From NCBI RefSeq assembly GCF_902506495.1, contig NZ_LR733265.1, positions 1,012,587 through 1,076,586 on the forward strand: a DNA stretch of 64,000 nucleotides. Reading direction: 5' to 3'. Shown in pieces: positions 32,616 through 40,511 of the stretch (position 1 is the stretch's first letter; each line of letters begins with the position of its first letter). The DNA comes from Pseudomonas sp. 8O (lineage in GTDB: Bacteria; Pseudomonadota; Gammaproteobacteria; Pseudomonadales; Pseudomonadaceae). The position numbers and the translations under genes were made by a program. A model generated the notes under the pieces. That model was not told where the DNA came from, ran no database searches, and was given only the letters and a program-made list of their open reading frames with translations.

Positions 32616-33527
32616 CTAGAGCGCGTATTTCTGCAGGTTCGCCATCATCTCCTTGAGCGCCTCGACGTTGTCGGCCGGGTGTGCAGCGCCTTCAAAATCG
32701 CAGATGCGTTGCCACTGGGCGGCGACATCCTCGGGGCTGAAGCCCGCGCTGGGGTCGAAACCGGCGCCCAGGCTGCGCTCCCAGCGCACCTTGCCCACCC
32801 AACCACCGCCGACCTCGAACAGGCCACCGGTGTCCTGGCAAGCGGCACTACCGAGGTACACCACCAACGGGCTGACCAGCTCGGGCTTGAGCTGCTCGAA
32901 CACCTGCGGCGGAATCAGTCCTTCGGTCATGCGCGTGGCACCGGTCGGCGCGATGGCATTGACCAGAATGTTGTTCTTGCGCCCTTCGATGGCCAGGGTG
33001 CGGGTCAGGCCGTACAGGCCGAGCTTGGCCATGCCGTAGTTGCTCTGGCCGAAGTTGCCGTAGATGCCGGAGGTCGACGAGGTGAAGATGACACGGCCGA
33101 AGTTCTGCTCGCGCAAGTGGGGCCAGGCCGCGTGAGTGGTCTTGTAGGCACCTTCGACATGGACCCTGTAGACCAGATCCCAGTCGGCATCTTCCATCTT
33201 GTGGAAGCTCTTGTCGCGCAGAATGCCGGCATTGTTGACCAGCACATCGATACGGCCGAAATGATCCAGCGCCGTCTGCACGATCTTGTCGCCGTCGGTG
33301 ACCGAGTCATGGTTGGCCACTGCAGTACCGCCGAAGGCGCGAATCTCTTCCACCACCTTGTCGGCCGCCGAAGCGTTGGCCCCTTCACCATGGGTGCTAC
33401 CGCCGAGATCGTTGACCACCACCTTGGCGCCATGACGAGCGAACAGCAGCGCATGGGCGCGGCCCAGGCCACCGCCGGCACCGGTGACTATGACCACTTG
33501 ATCTTCGAAACGGATGGCATCGCTCAT
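32616..33527 (-). CDS. Short-chain dehydrogenase, MFE-2/FabG-type hydroxyacyl-CoA dehydrogenase
   Basis: The 303-residue SDR has TGAGGGLGRAHALLFARHGAKVVVNDLGG near 14-42, the wording typical of the hydroxyacyl-CoA dehydrogenase domain of peroxisomal multifunctional enzyme 2. It also has NNAGILRDKSFHKM (near 98-111), catalytic Ser in SSTSG and Tyr-x3-Lys in YGMAKLGLYGLTRTLAIEG, plus an extended C-terminal tail ending QKYAL. The likely role is oxidation of 3-hydroxyacyl-CoA in fatty-acid or steroid-like degradation. ATG 33527 has GAGGAAGC upstream. It stands alone. Confidence 0.85.
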   Translation of the reverse strand: MSDAIRFEDQVVIVTGAGGGLGRAHALLFARHGAKVVVNDLGGSTHGEGANASAADKVVEEIRAFGGTAVANHDSVTDGDKIVQTALDHFGRIDVLVNNAGILRDKSFHKMEDADWDLVYRVHVEGAYKTTHAAWPHLREQNFGRVIFTSSTSGIYGNFGQSNYGMAKLGLYGLTRTLAIEGRKNNILVNAIAPTGATRMTEGLIPPQVFEQLKPELVSPLVVYLGSAACQDTGGLFEVGGGWVGKVRWERSLGAGFDPSAGFSPEDVAAQWQRICDFEGAAHPADNVEALKEMMANLQKYAL

Positions 33528-33639
33528 CGACAGCTTCCTCGGGCAGGTTGTGAATGCGCCGAGTGTCAGGCAGCCCCGCACGCTTCACAAGACGCGCGCG
33601 GGCGCTGAATGACGGCCGATAATGCGACCTTATGCGCGC

Positions 33640-34170
33640 TCAGGCGATGCGAATCAGGCTCAGGTGGTTGTACAGGTGCAACACGTGCGCCTCGGCGTAT
33701 TCGCCATGTTCCAACGCGCCATAGGCGAAATGCGGCTGCAGCTCACCGCTGTAGCTGGCGAACCGCTCGAAGGCCATCTGCAGGCGCTGCAACGCCAAGC
33801 CCTGGCTAGCCGGTTCGAGCAGAGACGCAGCACCGGGAATCACCTCGTCCAGCGGATGACGCATGGCGCCGCGACCGCTGAACACGGCGAACGCGGCAGG
33901 CCCCAGGCAGTGGCGAAACCAGGCCGGTTTCAGCTCTGGATAACCGTCGATGGAGTAATCGATGCTCTGCGCGCAGTGATTGAACACCTCGCTCGGGCTC
34001 CAGCCGCGAATGCTCTGCAGCGTCTTGCCGTGCAGGTCCGCCAGCACCTGGCGTGCGCCCTCCAGGCTGACAGCCGCCGGCCGTGGCCCGGCAGGCAAGG
34101 CCCAATAGCCGGCGCCGAGTGCGGCGGCTCCGCCGAACACGGCGCCTTTGAGCAGGGTACGTCTACGCAT
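33640..34170 (-). CDS. DUF1569 family protein with Tat signal
   Basis: The 176-residue protein starts MRRRTLLKGAVFGGAAALGAG, a twin-arginine signal peptide, so it is exported folded. The mature part has LEGARQVLADLHGKTLQSIRGWSPSEVFNHCAQSIDYSIDGYPELKP and FAYGALEHGEYAEAHVLHLYNHL; conserved His residues in a four-helix arrangement fit DUF1569 in the DinB-like metal-binding superfamily. The substrate is unknown. ATG 34170 has GGAG five bases ahead. It overlaps the end of the alpha/beta-hydrolase gene by eight bases, making a translationally coupled unit with the next two genes. Confidence 0.8.
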   Translation of the reverse strand: MRRRTLLKGAVFGGAAALGAGYWALPAGPRPAAVSLEGARQVLADLHGKTLQSIRGWSPSEVFNHCAQSIDYSIDGYPELKPAWFRHCLGPAAFAVFSGRGAMRHPLDEVIPGAASLLEPASQGLALQRLQMAFERFASYSGELQPHFAYGALEHGEYAEAHVLHLYNHLSLIRIA

Positions 34171-35056
34171 CCGAGCTCCTTGCATCGCGAAATTGCAGGT
34201 AATGCTCGAGCACCGCAGCCGGCGCCTCCAACTGCGGATAGTGGCCGATGCCGTCGAGCAGAACGGTGTCGGCGTCTGCGATCAGCTCACGGTAACGCGC
34301 CACCATATGTGCACCGGAGATGGGATCGAAGGCGCCATCGATCACCCGCATCGGCAGCGCCGTGGCCTGCATCGCCGTAACCCAGCGCTGCCGTTGCTGG
34401 CGCCGCTCGGGCATGTAGCGAATCAGGCGATGCATCACCGCCGGCCCGTTGTTGTACGCCACCAGTTGCCACAGGGCATCCAGTTCGGCTTCGCTGGCCT
34501 GGGTGTGCGGGCCGAAGATACGGGCAAAACTCTGTGCCAGCTTGCGCCGTGAGAACAATCGCCCGATCAGCGGACCAAGCGGCCCGAGCAGCAACTTCTG
34601 CACCCGCACCGGATGATGCGTTTCGGGGAACAGGCCGCCGTTGAGGAACACACAGCTCGCCAGTTGCAGTTGCCCATCCTGGTGCCGTGCGATCAGCTCT
34701 TGGGCAACGCTGTCGCCATAGTCATGAGCCAGCACATGCAAGGCCCGTTGTTCGCCGATGTGGGCTAGCAGTGCCTGCTGCAGATCGGCCTGTTCCAGCA
34801 GGCTGTAGGCATGCCCACGCGGTTTGGCCGAGTAACCGAAGCCAAGCATGTCGCAGGCGATCACCCGGTAACGCTCGGCCAGCGGCGCCCACAGGCGGTG
34901 CCAGTCCCAGCTGGCGCTGGGAAAGCCGTGGATCAGCAGTAACGGCTGGGCTTCTGTGTCTCCAGCGGTCCAGTAACGGATCCTGTGACCACGAAAGTCC
35001 AGCACCTGGCTTTGCCCGCGCCATTCATCCAGGGCAATGCCTGGCAGCTCGCTCAC
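34163..35056 (-). CDS. Alpha/beta hydrolase
   Basis: The 297-residue hydrolase has LLLIHGFPSASWDWHRLWAPLAERYRVIACDMLGFGYSAKP (oxyanion region, near 39-79), the nucleophile elbow VLAHDYGDSVAQEL in which Asp stands where serine hydrolases have Ser, and the catalytic His in GIGHYPQLEAP. The Asp nucleophile suggests a haloalkane-dehalogenase or epoxide-hydrolase-like enzyme. The gene overlaps the class II aldolase gene upstream by four bases and the DUF1569 gene by eight, so these three are translated as one unit. Confidence 0.83.
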   Translation of the reverse strand: MSELPGIALDEWRGQSQVLDFRGHRIRYWTAGDTEAQPLLLIHGFPSASWDWHRLWAPLAERYRVIACDMLGFGYSAKPRGHAYSLLEQADLQQALLAHIGEQRALHVLAHDYGDSVAQELIARHQDGQLQLASCVFLNGGLFPETHHPVRVQKLLLGPLGPLIGRLFSRRKLAQSFARIFGPHTQASEAELDALWQLVAYNNGPAVMHRLIRYMPERRQQRQRWVTAMQATALPMRVIDGAFDPISGAHMVARYRELIADADTVLLDGIGHYPQLEAPAAVLEHYLQFRDARSSDA

Positions 35057-35838
35057 TGGTCGTAACCCGGCATCTGCTGGTCCAGCTTGCGCAGCAGCGC
35101 TGGCCAGGGCAGCGCGCCACCCATGCCTTGCGGCGTTTTCATCACGCCGGCGATCATTGCCCGTGCGCCGTCGAGAATCTGCTGCGGAATATGGATCAGC
35201 TCGGCACCGCCGCTCTGCGCCATGACCTGAATCTCGCAGGCACGCTGCAGGACGAACATGCCGAGGAAGGCGTCGGCGATGCCGCCGAAAGCGGTGAGCA
35301 GCCCATGGTTGGGCAGGATCATGAAGTTCTTGTCGCCCAGATCCGCCTGCAGCCGCGCTTTCTCGTCATGATTCAGCGCCACGCCTTCATAACCGTGGTA
35401 GGCCAGGCTGGCGAGGACGAACAGTGATTGCTGCGACAGCGGCAGCAAGCCCTGCTTCTGCGCCGACACGGCGATGCCGGCAGACGTATGGATGTGCAGC
35501 ACGCAACCGACGTCGTGGCGCACCTCGTGCACGGCGCTGTGAATGGTGTAACCGGCCGGGTTGATGTCGAACGGGCTGTCCATCAGCTTATTACCCGCCA
35601 GGTCGACCTTGACCAGGCTAGACGCCGTGATTTCGTGGAACATCAGGCCATAGGGGTTGATGAGGAAGTCCTCGGTGCCCGGTACCTTGGCAGAGATATG
35701 AGTGAAGATCAGGTCGTCCCACCCATAGAGGGCAATCAGCCGGTAGCAGGCGGCGAGGTCGACGCGTGCACGCCATTCGGCCTCGGAAACCAGATTCTTC
35801 ACGGCAGGGAGTTTCAGCGGAGCATTCACGGCGGTCAC
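35053..35838 (-). CDS. Class II aldolase/adducin family protein
   Basis: The 261-residue protein has the class II aldolase fold: ACYRLIALYGWDDLIFTHISAKVPG (near 30-54), INPYGLMFHEITASSLVKVDLAGN, and metal-binding His residues in HSAVHEVRHDVGCVLHIHTSAGIAVSA (near 101-127) and ILPNHGLLTAFGG (near 174). Such enzymes cleave phosphorylated sugars or act as decarboxylase or epimerase-like proteins; this long form lacks a known substrate. It is the first gene of a three-gene unit with the hydrolase and DUF1569 genes. Confidence 0.83.
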   Translation of the reverse strand: MTAVNAPLKLPAVKNLVSEAEWRARVDLAACYRLIALYGWDDLIFTHISAKVPGTEDFLINPYGLMFHEITASSLVKVDLAGNKLMDSPFDINPAGYTIHSAVHEVRHDVGCVLHIHTSAGIAVSAQKQGLLPLSQQSLFVLASLAYHGYEGVALNHDEKARLQADLGDKNFMILPNHGLLTAFGGIADAFLGMFVLQRACEIQVMAQSGGAELIHIPQQILDGARAMIAGVMKTPQGMGGALPWPALLRKLDQQMPGYDQ

Positions 35839-35872
35839 CTCGATATTCTTGTTGGTCGGTGGTGTCCGCAGT

Positions 35873-35992
35873 CTAGCCAGGCGCGTCGCTGGCGGTAGTT
35901 GCCCTGGCAGCCATCTTGATGGCTTTGCGGGTCACGGCTCTGGCGCGACGCGGTGCGATAGGCAGGTATTCGCCGCTTTTATCGCCGCTCAA
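35873..35992 (-). CDS. Possible small basic protein of 39 residues, TTG start
   Basis: Directly after the cupin gene, a TTG overlapping its TGA opens a frame reading SGDKSGEYLPIAPRRARAVT then RKAIKMAARATTASDAPG. The basic, well-formed composition argues for coding, but the ribosome site is weak, the start is rare, and I know no homologue. If real, it would be translated by coupling to the cupin gene. Confidence 0.25.
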   Translation of the reverse strand: MSGDKSGEYLPIAPRRARAVTRKAIKMAARATTASDAPG

Positions 35993-36456
35993 ACCAGCTC
36001 GGGGTAATCGCGAGCCAGCAGCGGCCACTGCGCCTGAGCGGCGCTATCATCGGCCAGCAGGCGAAAGCCCTCGAACTGGAACTCCGGCGCCACGCTGCAG
36101 CCGACCAGCGTATAGGCGCCTGTCGAGCGCGCCGCCTGCCAGGCATGGGCCGCGACCGCGCGCTGCGGCATCTGCCCTTCTGCCGCTGGCCCGAGCAGCT
36201 CGCAACGCACTGCGCCGGGAGTGTCGGCGATCAACAATTGCAGCGGATCGCCCTCGTGAAAGTGCCACAGCTCATCGGCGTCGACCCGATGCCAGCGGCT
36301 GACCGCGCCACCCGGCAGCAGGAACAGAATGGCACTGGAAGCCGCCCGGCCCTGAGCATCGCGCTGCGCCGAAACGAACAGACGACGGTAGTAACCGCCC
36401 TCGGGATGCGCGGCGAGCCCGAGGCTGTCGATCAACTGGCGAGCGCGCGGGTGCAC
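35989..36456 (-). CDS. Cupin, DUF985 family
   Basis: The 155-residue protein matches DUF985: LIDSLGLAAHPEGGYYRRLFVS at the start, SSAILFLLPGGAVSRWHRVDADELWHFHEGDPLQLLI (near 40-77, with cupin His and Glu residues) and TLVGCSVAPEFQFEGFRLL. It is a small beta-barrel of unknown catalytic role. The start is GTG at 36456, one base after the flavodoxin stop, so the two are translated together. Confidence 0.83.
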   Translation of the reverse strand: MHPRARQLIDSLGLAAHPEGGYYRRLFVSAQRDAQGRAASSAILFLLPGGAVSRWHRVDADELWHFHEGDPLQLLIADTPGAVRCELLGPAAEGQMPQRAVAAHAWQAARSTGAYTLVGCSVAPEFQFEGFRLLADDSAAQAQWPLLARDYPELV

Positions 36457-36457
36457 G

Positions 36458-36907
36458 TCAGGCCTTCAGCGCTGCCACGAAGGCTTGCAGCCAGGGTTCG
36501 GCATCGGTTTCAGGTGTGACGGTTTCGCTGGAGTCGAGGCGCAGCATGTCCAGCACTTCGCGCAGGCCCAGCTCGGCATACAACTCACGCATCAGTTCAC
36601 CGCCGCCACAGAAGGTGTCATAACTGGAGTCGCCCAGCGCCAGCACTGCAGCCGGTTTGCCGCTCCAAGCCGGCAAACGGTCTCTGATTTCGCTGTACAG
36701 CGGCAACAGGTTGTCCGGCAGCTCACCCATGCCAGTGGTAGACGTGACGGTAAGGAAGGCATCCGGCGCGAAGGCCAGCAGCTCCTCGATATTCATGTTC
36801 GCTTTGTGCCAGGCATCCAGCCCGGCGGCCTTGAGCTGGCGCTCGGCGTGGCGAGCGACTTCCTCGGCCGTGCCGTAGACCGAGCCCGAGAGAATGGCGA
36901 CTTTCAT
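36458..36907 (-). CDS. Flavodoxin (MioC-like)
   Basis: The 149-residue protein starts MKVAILSGSVYGTAEEVARHAERQL, where SVYGTAEEVA is the phosphate-binding loop for FMN, followed by TVTSTTGMGELPDNLLPLY and AVLALGDSSYDTFCGGGELM, the two loops that hold the isoalloxazine ring. It therefore carries low-potential electrons. ATG 36907 begins the domain; the frame upstream to 37033 is the divergent promoter region. It shares that 102-bp promoter with the LOV photoreceptor gene on the opposite strand. Confidence 0.88.
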   Translation of the reverse strand: MKVAILSGSVYGTAEEVARHAERQLKAAGLDAWHKANMNIEELLAFAPDAFLTVTSTTGMGELPDNLLPLYSEIRDRLPAWSGKPAAVLALGDSSYDTFCGGGELMRELYAELGLREVLDMLRLDSSETVTPETDAEPWLQAFVAALKA

Positions 36908-36951
36908 GACAACTCCGGAAACAGGAAAAACGCCGCGTATTATGCCGCAAG

Positions 36952-36979
36952 TGGACAGGCCGACCCGATGTTTTAGAAT
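36952..36979 (+). promoter_or_regulatory. Candidate sigma-70 promoter of the LOV gene
   Basis: TGGACA (36952-36957) and TAGAAT (36974-36979) with a 16-bp spacer, about 30 bp upstream of the LOV start. Both boxes are one or two bases from consensus. Confidence 0.55.
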
Positions 36980-37009
36980 GCAGCGCATATCCATCGCGGA
37001 ACCGGACTC

Positions 37010-37456
37010 ATGATCAATGCCAAACTGCTGCAACTGGTAGTCGACGCCTCCAACGACGGGATCGTGGTGGCCGAGCAGGAGGGCGAAGACAATATTCTGA
37101 TCTACGCCAACGCGGCATTCGAGCGCCTGACCGGCTACCCCTGCGATGACATCCTCTACCAGGATTGCCGTTTCCTGCAGGGCAATGACCGCGCACAGCT
37201 CGGCCTGCAGGCCATTCGCGAAGCGGTCAAGGCGAACAAGCCCTGTCGACAGATCATTCGTAACTACCGCAAAGATGGCAGCGCGTTCTGGAACGAGCTA
37301 TCGATCACTCCGGTGCTCAACGAAAGCGACCAACTGACCTACTACATCGGTATCCAGAAGGATGTCACCGAACAGGTCGAAGCCAAGCAGCGGGTGCGTG
37401 AGCTCGAGGCAGAGGTCACCGAGCTGAAAGCCGAGCTGGCGCGCCTTAAAAGCTGA
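37010..37456 (+). CDS. Short LOV blue-light photoreceptor
   Basis: The 148-residue protein is a single LOV domain with short helical caps. The photoactive motif is DCRFLQG with Cys53, which forms an adduct with FMN under blue light; the usual GxNCRFLQ has Asp here in place of Asn, as in the P. putida short LOV proteins. The first 50 residues (MINAKLLQLVVDASNDGIVV) and NYRKDGSAFWNELSITPV match PpSB1-LOV closely. A C-terminal coiled coil (about 125-148) is the dimer/Jalpha part. It has no effector domain, so it must act through a partner, most likely the LitR-like regulator encoded 0.7 kb downstream on the opposite strand. Confidence 0.92.
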   Translation: MINAKLLQLVVDASNDGIVVAEQEGEDNILIYANAAFERLTGYPCDDILYQDCRFLQGNDRAQLGLQAIREAVKANKPCRQIIRNYRKDGSAFWNELSITPVLNESDQLTYYIGIQKDVTEQVEAKQRVRELEAEVTELKAELARLKS

Positions 37457-37521
37457 CGAACGGATAAAACTATCCTTCGCCAGCGCAGTCAGATGAGTTT
37501 GACCCCGTGCAGTCTCATCTC

Positions 37522-38130
37522 ATGCAAAGCGACCCGCTGCTCACCAAGGACGAACTGGATTTCATCCAGACGATCCTCTTCAAACCTCCGCAAAAGCGGC
37601 GCCCTCACCCTGCGCCGCGGTTGGCTCTGGGCGAACAACTCAGTGAGCTTCTGGCGCGCTTGGGCAACGAAGAGCAGCTAAGCCTGGACACGCACACCGA
37701 TAATCAGCACCTGAGCTTCCCCCTGCACCTGATCCAGGACGGCCACAGCCAGTCGCGCCTGGAACTGGGCGCACCGCTGATCTTCGAACAAGGGGTGAAC
37801 GAACGCCCATGGCGTCTCGCTCTGCCCACAGCGCTGGCACTGCTGGATGGCAGCGACCAGCCCAGTGGCCTGAAGGCGCTGGAGCTATCGAACAACGGAA
37901 TTCTGGTGGAATACAGTAGAACAGGCACGCCGGCCAAGGATCAGTTGCTGCAACTGCTTCTGCCCCAGGAGCGCCGCGTTCAACTGCGCGCGCGGCTCGC
38001 AAGGCGCGTCAGCCAGAAGCGTTACGCTTACAACCTGCAGACGCTGCATACGGAAGATGAACAGACCCTGCGTCAGTACCTCTTCGAACAGCACAACGAA
38101 CAACAGTCGCAGCCTGCAGCAGTCAGCTGA
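37522..38130 (+). CDS. Hypothetical protein with degenerate PilZ-like region
   Basis: The 202-residue protein has no signal peptide. A region near 110-190 (ALELSNNGILVEYSRTGTPAKDQLLQLLLPQERRVQLRARL) has the beta-barrel rhythm of a PilZ domain, including an xSxxG-like LSNNG, but the RxxxR motif is missing, so c-di-GMP binding is doubtful. The N-terminal half is Leu/Gln rich and unplaced. ATG 37522 is used; GTG 37507 is also possible and neither has a strong ribosome site. It lies between the LOV and LitR-like genes and may belong to the light-response set. Confidence 0.65.
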   Translation: MQSDPLLTKDELDFIQTILFKPPQKRRPHPAPRLALGEQLSELLARLGNEEQLSLDTHTDNQHLSFPLHLIQDGHSQSRLELGAPLIFEQGVNERPWRLALPTALALLDGSDQPSGLKALELSNNGILVEYSRTGTPAKDQLLQLLLPQERRVQLRARLARRVSQKRYAYNLQTLHTEDEQTLRQYLFEQHNEQQSQPAAVS

Positions 38131-38151
38131 AGCTCAGTAACCTGGGCCGCC

Positions 38152-39117
38152 TCAGGTATCGAGATGGCCAGCCAGAAACTGCTGCATACGACGCTGCATC
38201 AGGCGTCCTTCATTACCCAGGCAGGCAATGGGCGAACCAGCCAGGCTCTCCTCTGCCAGATCGGCACTGTCACCGGCCAGCAGCAGCGGACATGCCAGAC
38301 CCAGCGCCAGGCGCGCCAGTTGCCGCGGGAACTCCTCACCTGGCGGCTGATTGCTGAAGACCACCAGCGCCTGGGGCTGCATGCGTTCACAGACCAGGGC
38401 CAGGTCGGTCATGGGTACGCCAGGGCCCATCACCGACACGCCGACGTCCTGATTGCCTAACAGCAACGCGGCAACCAGCAACTCCAGTTCCCGACAGTGA
38501 CCCGGTAGCGCCACCAGCAGCACGCGCTCACGCGAATCATCGCGCCCCAATTGCAGACGCTGCCAGCAGCGCCCACGCAGGAAACCGTCGAGCATCAGCC
38601 ACTCGCCACGCAGGCCGACTTCGTCCTGGCGCAGCAGCAACTCCTGCCAGACCGGCATGAAAATGTCCTGGAACACGACCGGCAGCGGATAGCAGGAGAA
38701 AATCTGCCCATACAAGCGCTCGAGACGAGGCTCATCGAAACTCTGCAGCGCACTGCGCACCTGGCCCTGCCACTGACTCCAGTCGTCACTGCTGACTTCG
38801 TTGTAGGCCGGCGTGGCGACGCTGCGACTGCTGGCGCTCTTGGCCAGGATCGAGCCGACCTTGCTGACCGCGACGCCACGCTCGATCCAGGCGAGGATGC
38901 TGCGCACGGCATCGATATCGGCCTGTGAGTAGAGACGATGGCCGCTGTCGGTACGGGTCGGTTGAATCAGGCCGTAACGCCGCTCCCAGGCACGCAGGGT
39001 GACCGGATTGACGCCGGTAAGGCGAGAAACCTCGCGGATGGGGAACAGCTCTTCCTGCTTCAAAGCGCTGGACGCAAGCGATGTGACGGAGGCGAGTTCT
39101 GGCATGGCTTCGGGCAT
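38152..39117 (-). CDS. MerR-family regulator, LitR/CarH-like, lacking the B12-ligand histidine (class II)
   Basis: The 321-residue regulator has a MerR DNA-binding domain (FPIREVSRLTGVNPVTLRAWERRYGLIQP, near 26-54, and the HRLYSQADIDAV wing) and a C-terminal domain with the CarH/LitR fold (WQELLLRQDEVGLRGEW; LLVALPGHCRELELLVAALLLGNQDVGVSVMGPGVPMTDL). In B12-dependent relatives the loop is PGE-x-HELG; here it reads PGHCRELE, with Arg210 at the position of the cobalt-binding His. This is class II LitR. In P. putida, such proteins (PplR) respond to light with LOV proteins. ATG 39117 is used; GTG 39120 or ATG 39105 are possible. Confidence 0.88.
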   Translation of the reverse strand: MPEAMPELASVTSLASSALKQEELFPIREVSRLTGVNPVTLRAWERRYGLIQPTRTDSGHRLYSQADIDAVRSILAWIERGVAVSKVGSILAKSASSRSVATPAYNEVSSDDWSQWQGQVRSALQSFDEPRLERLYGQIFSCYPLPVVFQDIFMPVWQELLLRQDEVGLRGEWLMLDGFLRGRCWQRLQLGRDDSRERVLLVALPGHCRELELLVAALLLGNQDVGVSVMGPGVPMTDLALVCERMQPQALVVFSNQPPGEEFPRQLARLALGLACPLLLAGDSADLAEESLAGSPIACLGNEGRLMQRRMQQFLAGHLDT

Positions 39118-39160
39118 CACGGCAACGAATATGAGCGCATTGTAACCCAGCTAAGGCAGG

Positions 39161-39184
39161 CTTACATTGTGCAAGAACTGTACA
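39161..39184. promoter_or_regulatory. CTTACA-N12-TGTACA, candidate LitR/PplR operator
   Basis: It lies in the 77-bp gap between the LitR-like gene and the DUF393 gene. It fits the spacing and the right half of the T(G/A)TACA-N12-TGTA(C/T)A site reported for P. putida PplR1, with mismatches at the first two positions of the left half. Confidence 0.5.
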
Positions 39185-39194
39185 AGGTGATTTC

Positions 39195-39632
39195 ATGCAC
39201 AACCTTGCCTGGCCATTGACCCTCTACTACGACGGTGACTGTCCGCTCTGCGCACGCGAAATCGGCATGCTCAGGCGGCATGCGTCACCACAGCGACTGC
39301 TGCTGGTAGATATTGCCGCCGCTGACTTCGATCCGATGCCGCTGGGTGTGTCCCTGAACGCGATGCAGGATCGCCTGCACGCACGCTGGGCAGATGGCGA
39401 GTGGTTGCTGGGCCTTGATGCCAGCCTGTGGAGCTGGGAGGCGGCCGGACTGGGAAGCTGGGTTGCGCCGCTGCGCTGGCGACCGCTGCGTCCGCTGCTG
39501 GAGTGGGGCTATCGGTTGTTCTGCCGCCTGCGCCCCCATTTGGCGCGACTTCCGCACCCTGACGGTGCAACACGTTGCCGTAAAGGCAAGGTTTGCTCCG
39601 GCCAACGTCCGCCATCAGGCAGGGCTGGCTAA
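39195..39632 (+). CDS. DUF393 family protein (thiol-disulfide oxidoreductase-like)
   Basis: The 145-residue protein has the DUF393 signature LTLYYDGDCPLCAREIGMLRR at 8-28, with the CPLC motif (Cys17, Cys20) of a thioredoxin-like reductase, and WSWEAAGLGSWVAPLRWRPLRPLLEWGYRLFCRLR, a hydrophobic second part that may touch the membrane. It probably makes or breaks disulfides. It is divergent from the LitR-like gene, with a LitR-type operator in the gap, so it is likely light-induced. Confidence 0.85.
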   Translation: MHNLAWPLTLYYDGDCPLCAREIGMLRRHASPQRLLLVDIAAADFDPMPLGVSLNAMQDRLHARWADGEWLLGLDASLWSWEAAGLGSWVAPLRWRPLRPLLEWGYRLFCRLRPHLARLPHPDGATRCRKGKVCSGQRPPSGRAG

Positions 39633-39670
39633 TTTCCGCAAAACGGGAATAATCCTTGCTGCATTCTTCG

Positions 39671-39694
39671 TCGAGCACATTACCCCGTGCTCGA
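39671..39694. other. 8-bp perfect hairpin between the DUF393 and monooxygenase genes
   Basis: TCGAGCAC (39671-39678), eight-base loop, GTGCTCGA (39687-39694). There is no T-tract, so it is an RNA hairpin or protein site rather than a clear terminator. Confidence 0.5.
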
Positions 39695-39745
39695 TCGCGC
39701 CCAATGCCATACCCCGGCTGACGGCAACACTCGAGGAGATACACA

Positions 39746-40312
39746 ATGTCCCCCGTTACCCTGATGGTGGCGCGCCGCGTTGCCAATGGCCGTTATCACG
39801 ATTTCATCGCCTGGCTACGTGAAGGCGAACACCTGGCCACCGACTTCCCTGGCTACCTCGGCTCCGGCGTACTGGCACCGCCTGCCGGTGATGATGAGTT
39901 CCAGATCGTTTTCCGTTTCAGCGACGAACAGACCATGGCTTCCTGGGAGCACTCGGCCTCACGCCAGGCCTGGCTGCAGCGTGGTGCGGGCCTTTTTGCC
40001 CAACCGCAGGAAAAGCGTGCTGTCGGCCTTGACGCCTGGTTCGGCAGCGCCCATCGACAACCTCCGCGCTGGAAGCAGAGCGTGGCGATCTGGCTGGCGT
40101 TCTTTCCAGTATCCCTGGCCTTCAACCTGCTGCTGGGCCCCTGGCTCGCCGAGCTTTCGTTGATCACCCGCGTGCTGTTGTCGACACTGGCCTTGACGCC
40201 ACTGATGACCTACTGGTTCATCCCACTTTCCACTCGCCTGCTGGAGCCCTGGCTACAAGGTAACTACCCGCAGCGCCTGAGCAGAAGAGCCGCCAGCATC
40301 GGCAAGCCCTGA
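39746..40312 (+). CDS. Antibiotic biosynthesis monooxygenase-like protein with membrane tail
   Basis: The 188-residue protein has a dimeric alpha+beta barrel ABM domain (about 1-95: VTLMVARRVANGRYHDFIAWLREGEHLATDFPGYLGSGV, DDEFQIVFRFSDEQTMASWEHSASRQAWL) and two membrane helices at about 112-130 and 140-160. It belongs to the group of membrane-anchored ABM proteins of unknown substrate. GAGGAG lies upstream of the ATG. It follows the DUF393 gene by 113 bp on the same strand and so probably belongs to the same light-linked set. Confidence 0.8.
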   Translation: MSPVTLMVARRVANGRYHDFIAWLREGEHLATDFPGYLGSGVLAPPAGDDEFQIVFRFSDEQTMASWEHSASRQAWLQRGAGLFAQPQEKRAVGLDAWFGSAHRQPPRWKQSVAIWLAFFPVSLAFNLLLGPWLAELSLITRVLLSTLALTPLMTYWFIPLSTRLLEPWLQGNYPQRLSRRAASIGKP

Positions 40313-40360
40313 AAGCATCCATCTCTACCACTCGGCCAGCCTCGTGCTGGCCGATTTTGT

Positions 40361-40414
40361 TGTACAAGCAACCAATATTTGTACAAAAACAACAATGCGT
40401 ACAGGTAAAGTACA
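40361..40414. promoter_or_regulatory. Array of GTACA repeats upstream of folM, candidate LitR/PplR operator
   Basis: Four copies: TGTACA 40361-40366, TGTACA 40380-40385, CGTACA 40398-40403 and AGTACA 40409-40414. The second and third are separated by exactly 12 bases, as in the PplR consensus; the first and second by 13. The stretch is AT-rich compared with its surroundings and precedes the folM operon by about 220 bp. Confidence 0.55.
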
Positions 40415-40511
40415 AAATCCCCCTCTCGGCCTCCTCAGTAAAAATCCTTAAAACTCAGCAAAATAGGCTAATTCACTCAGCCTGATAGCAAAACCACATG
40501 CCGCACATGGT

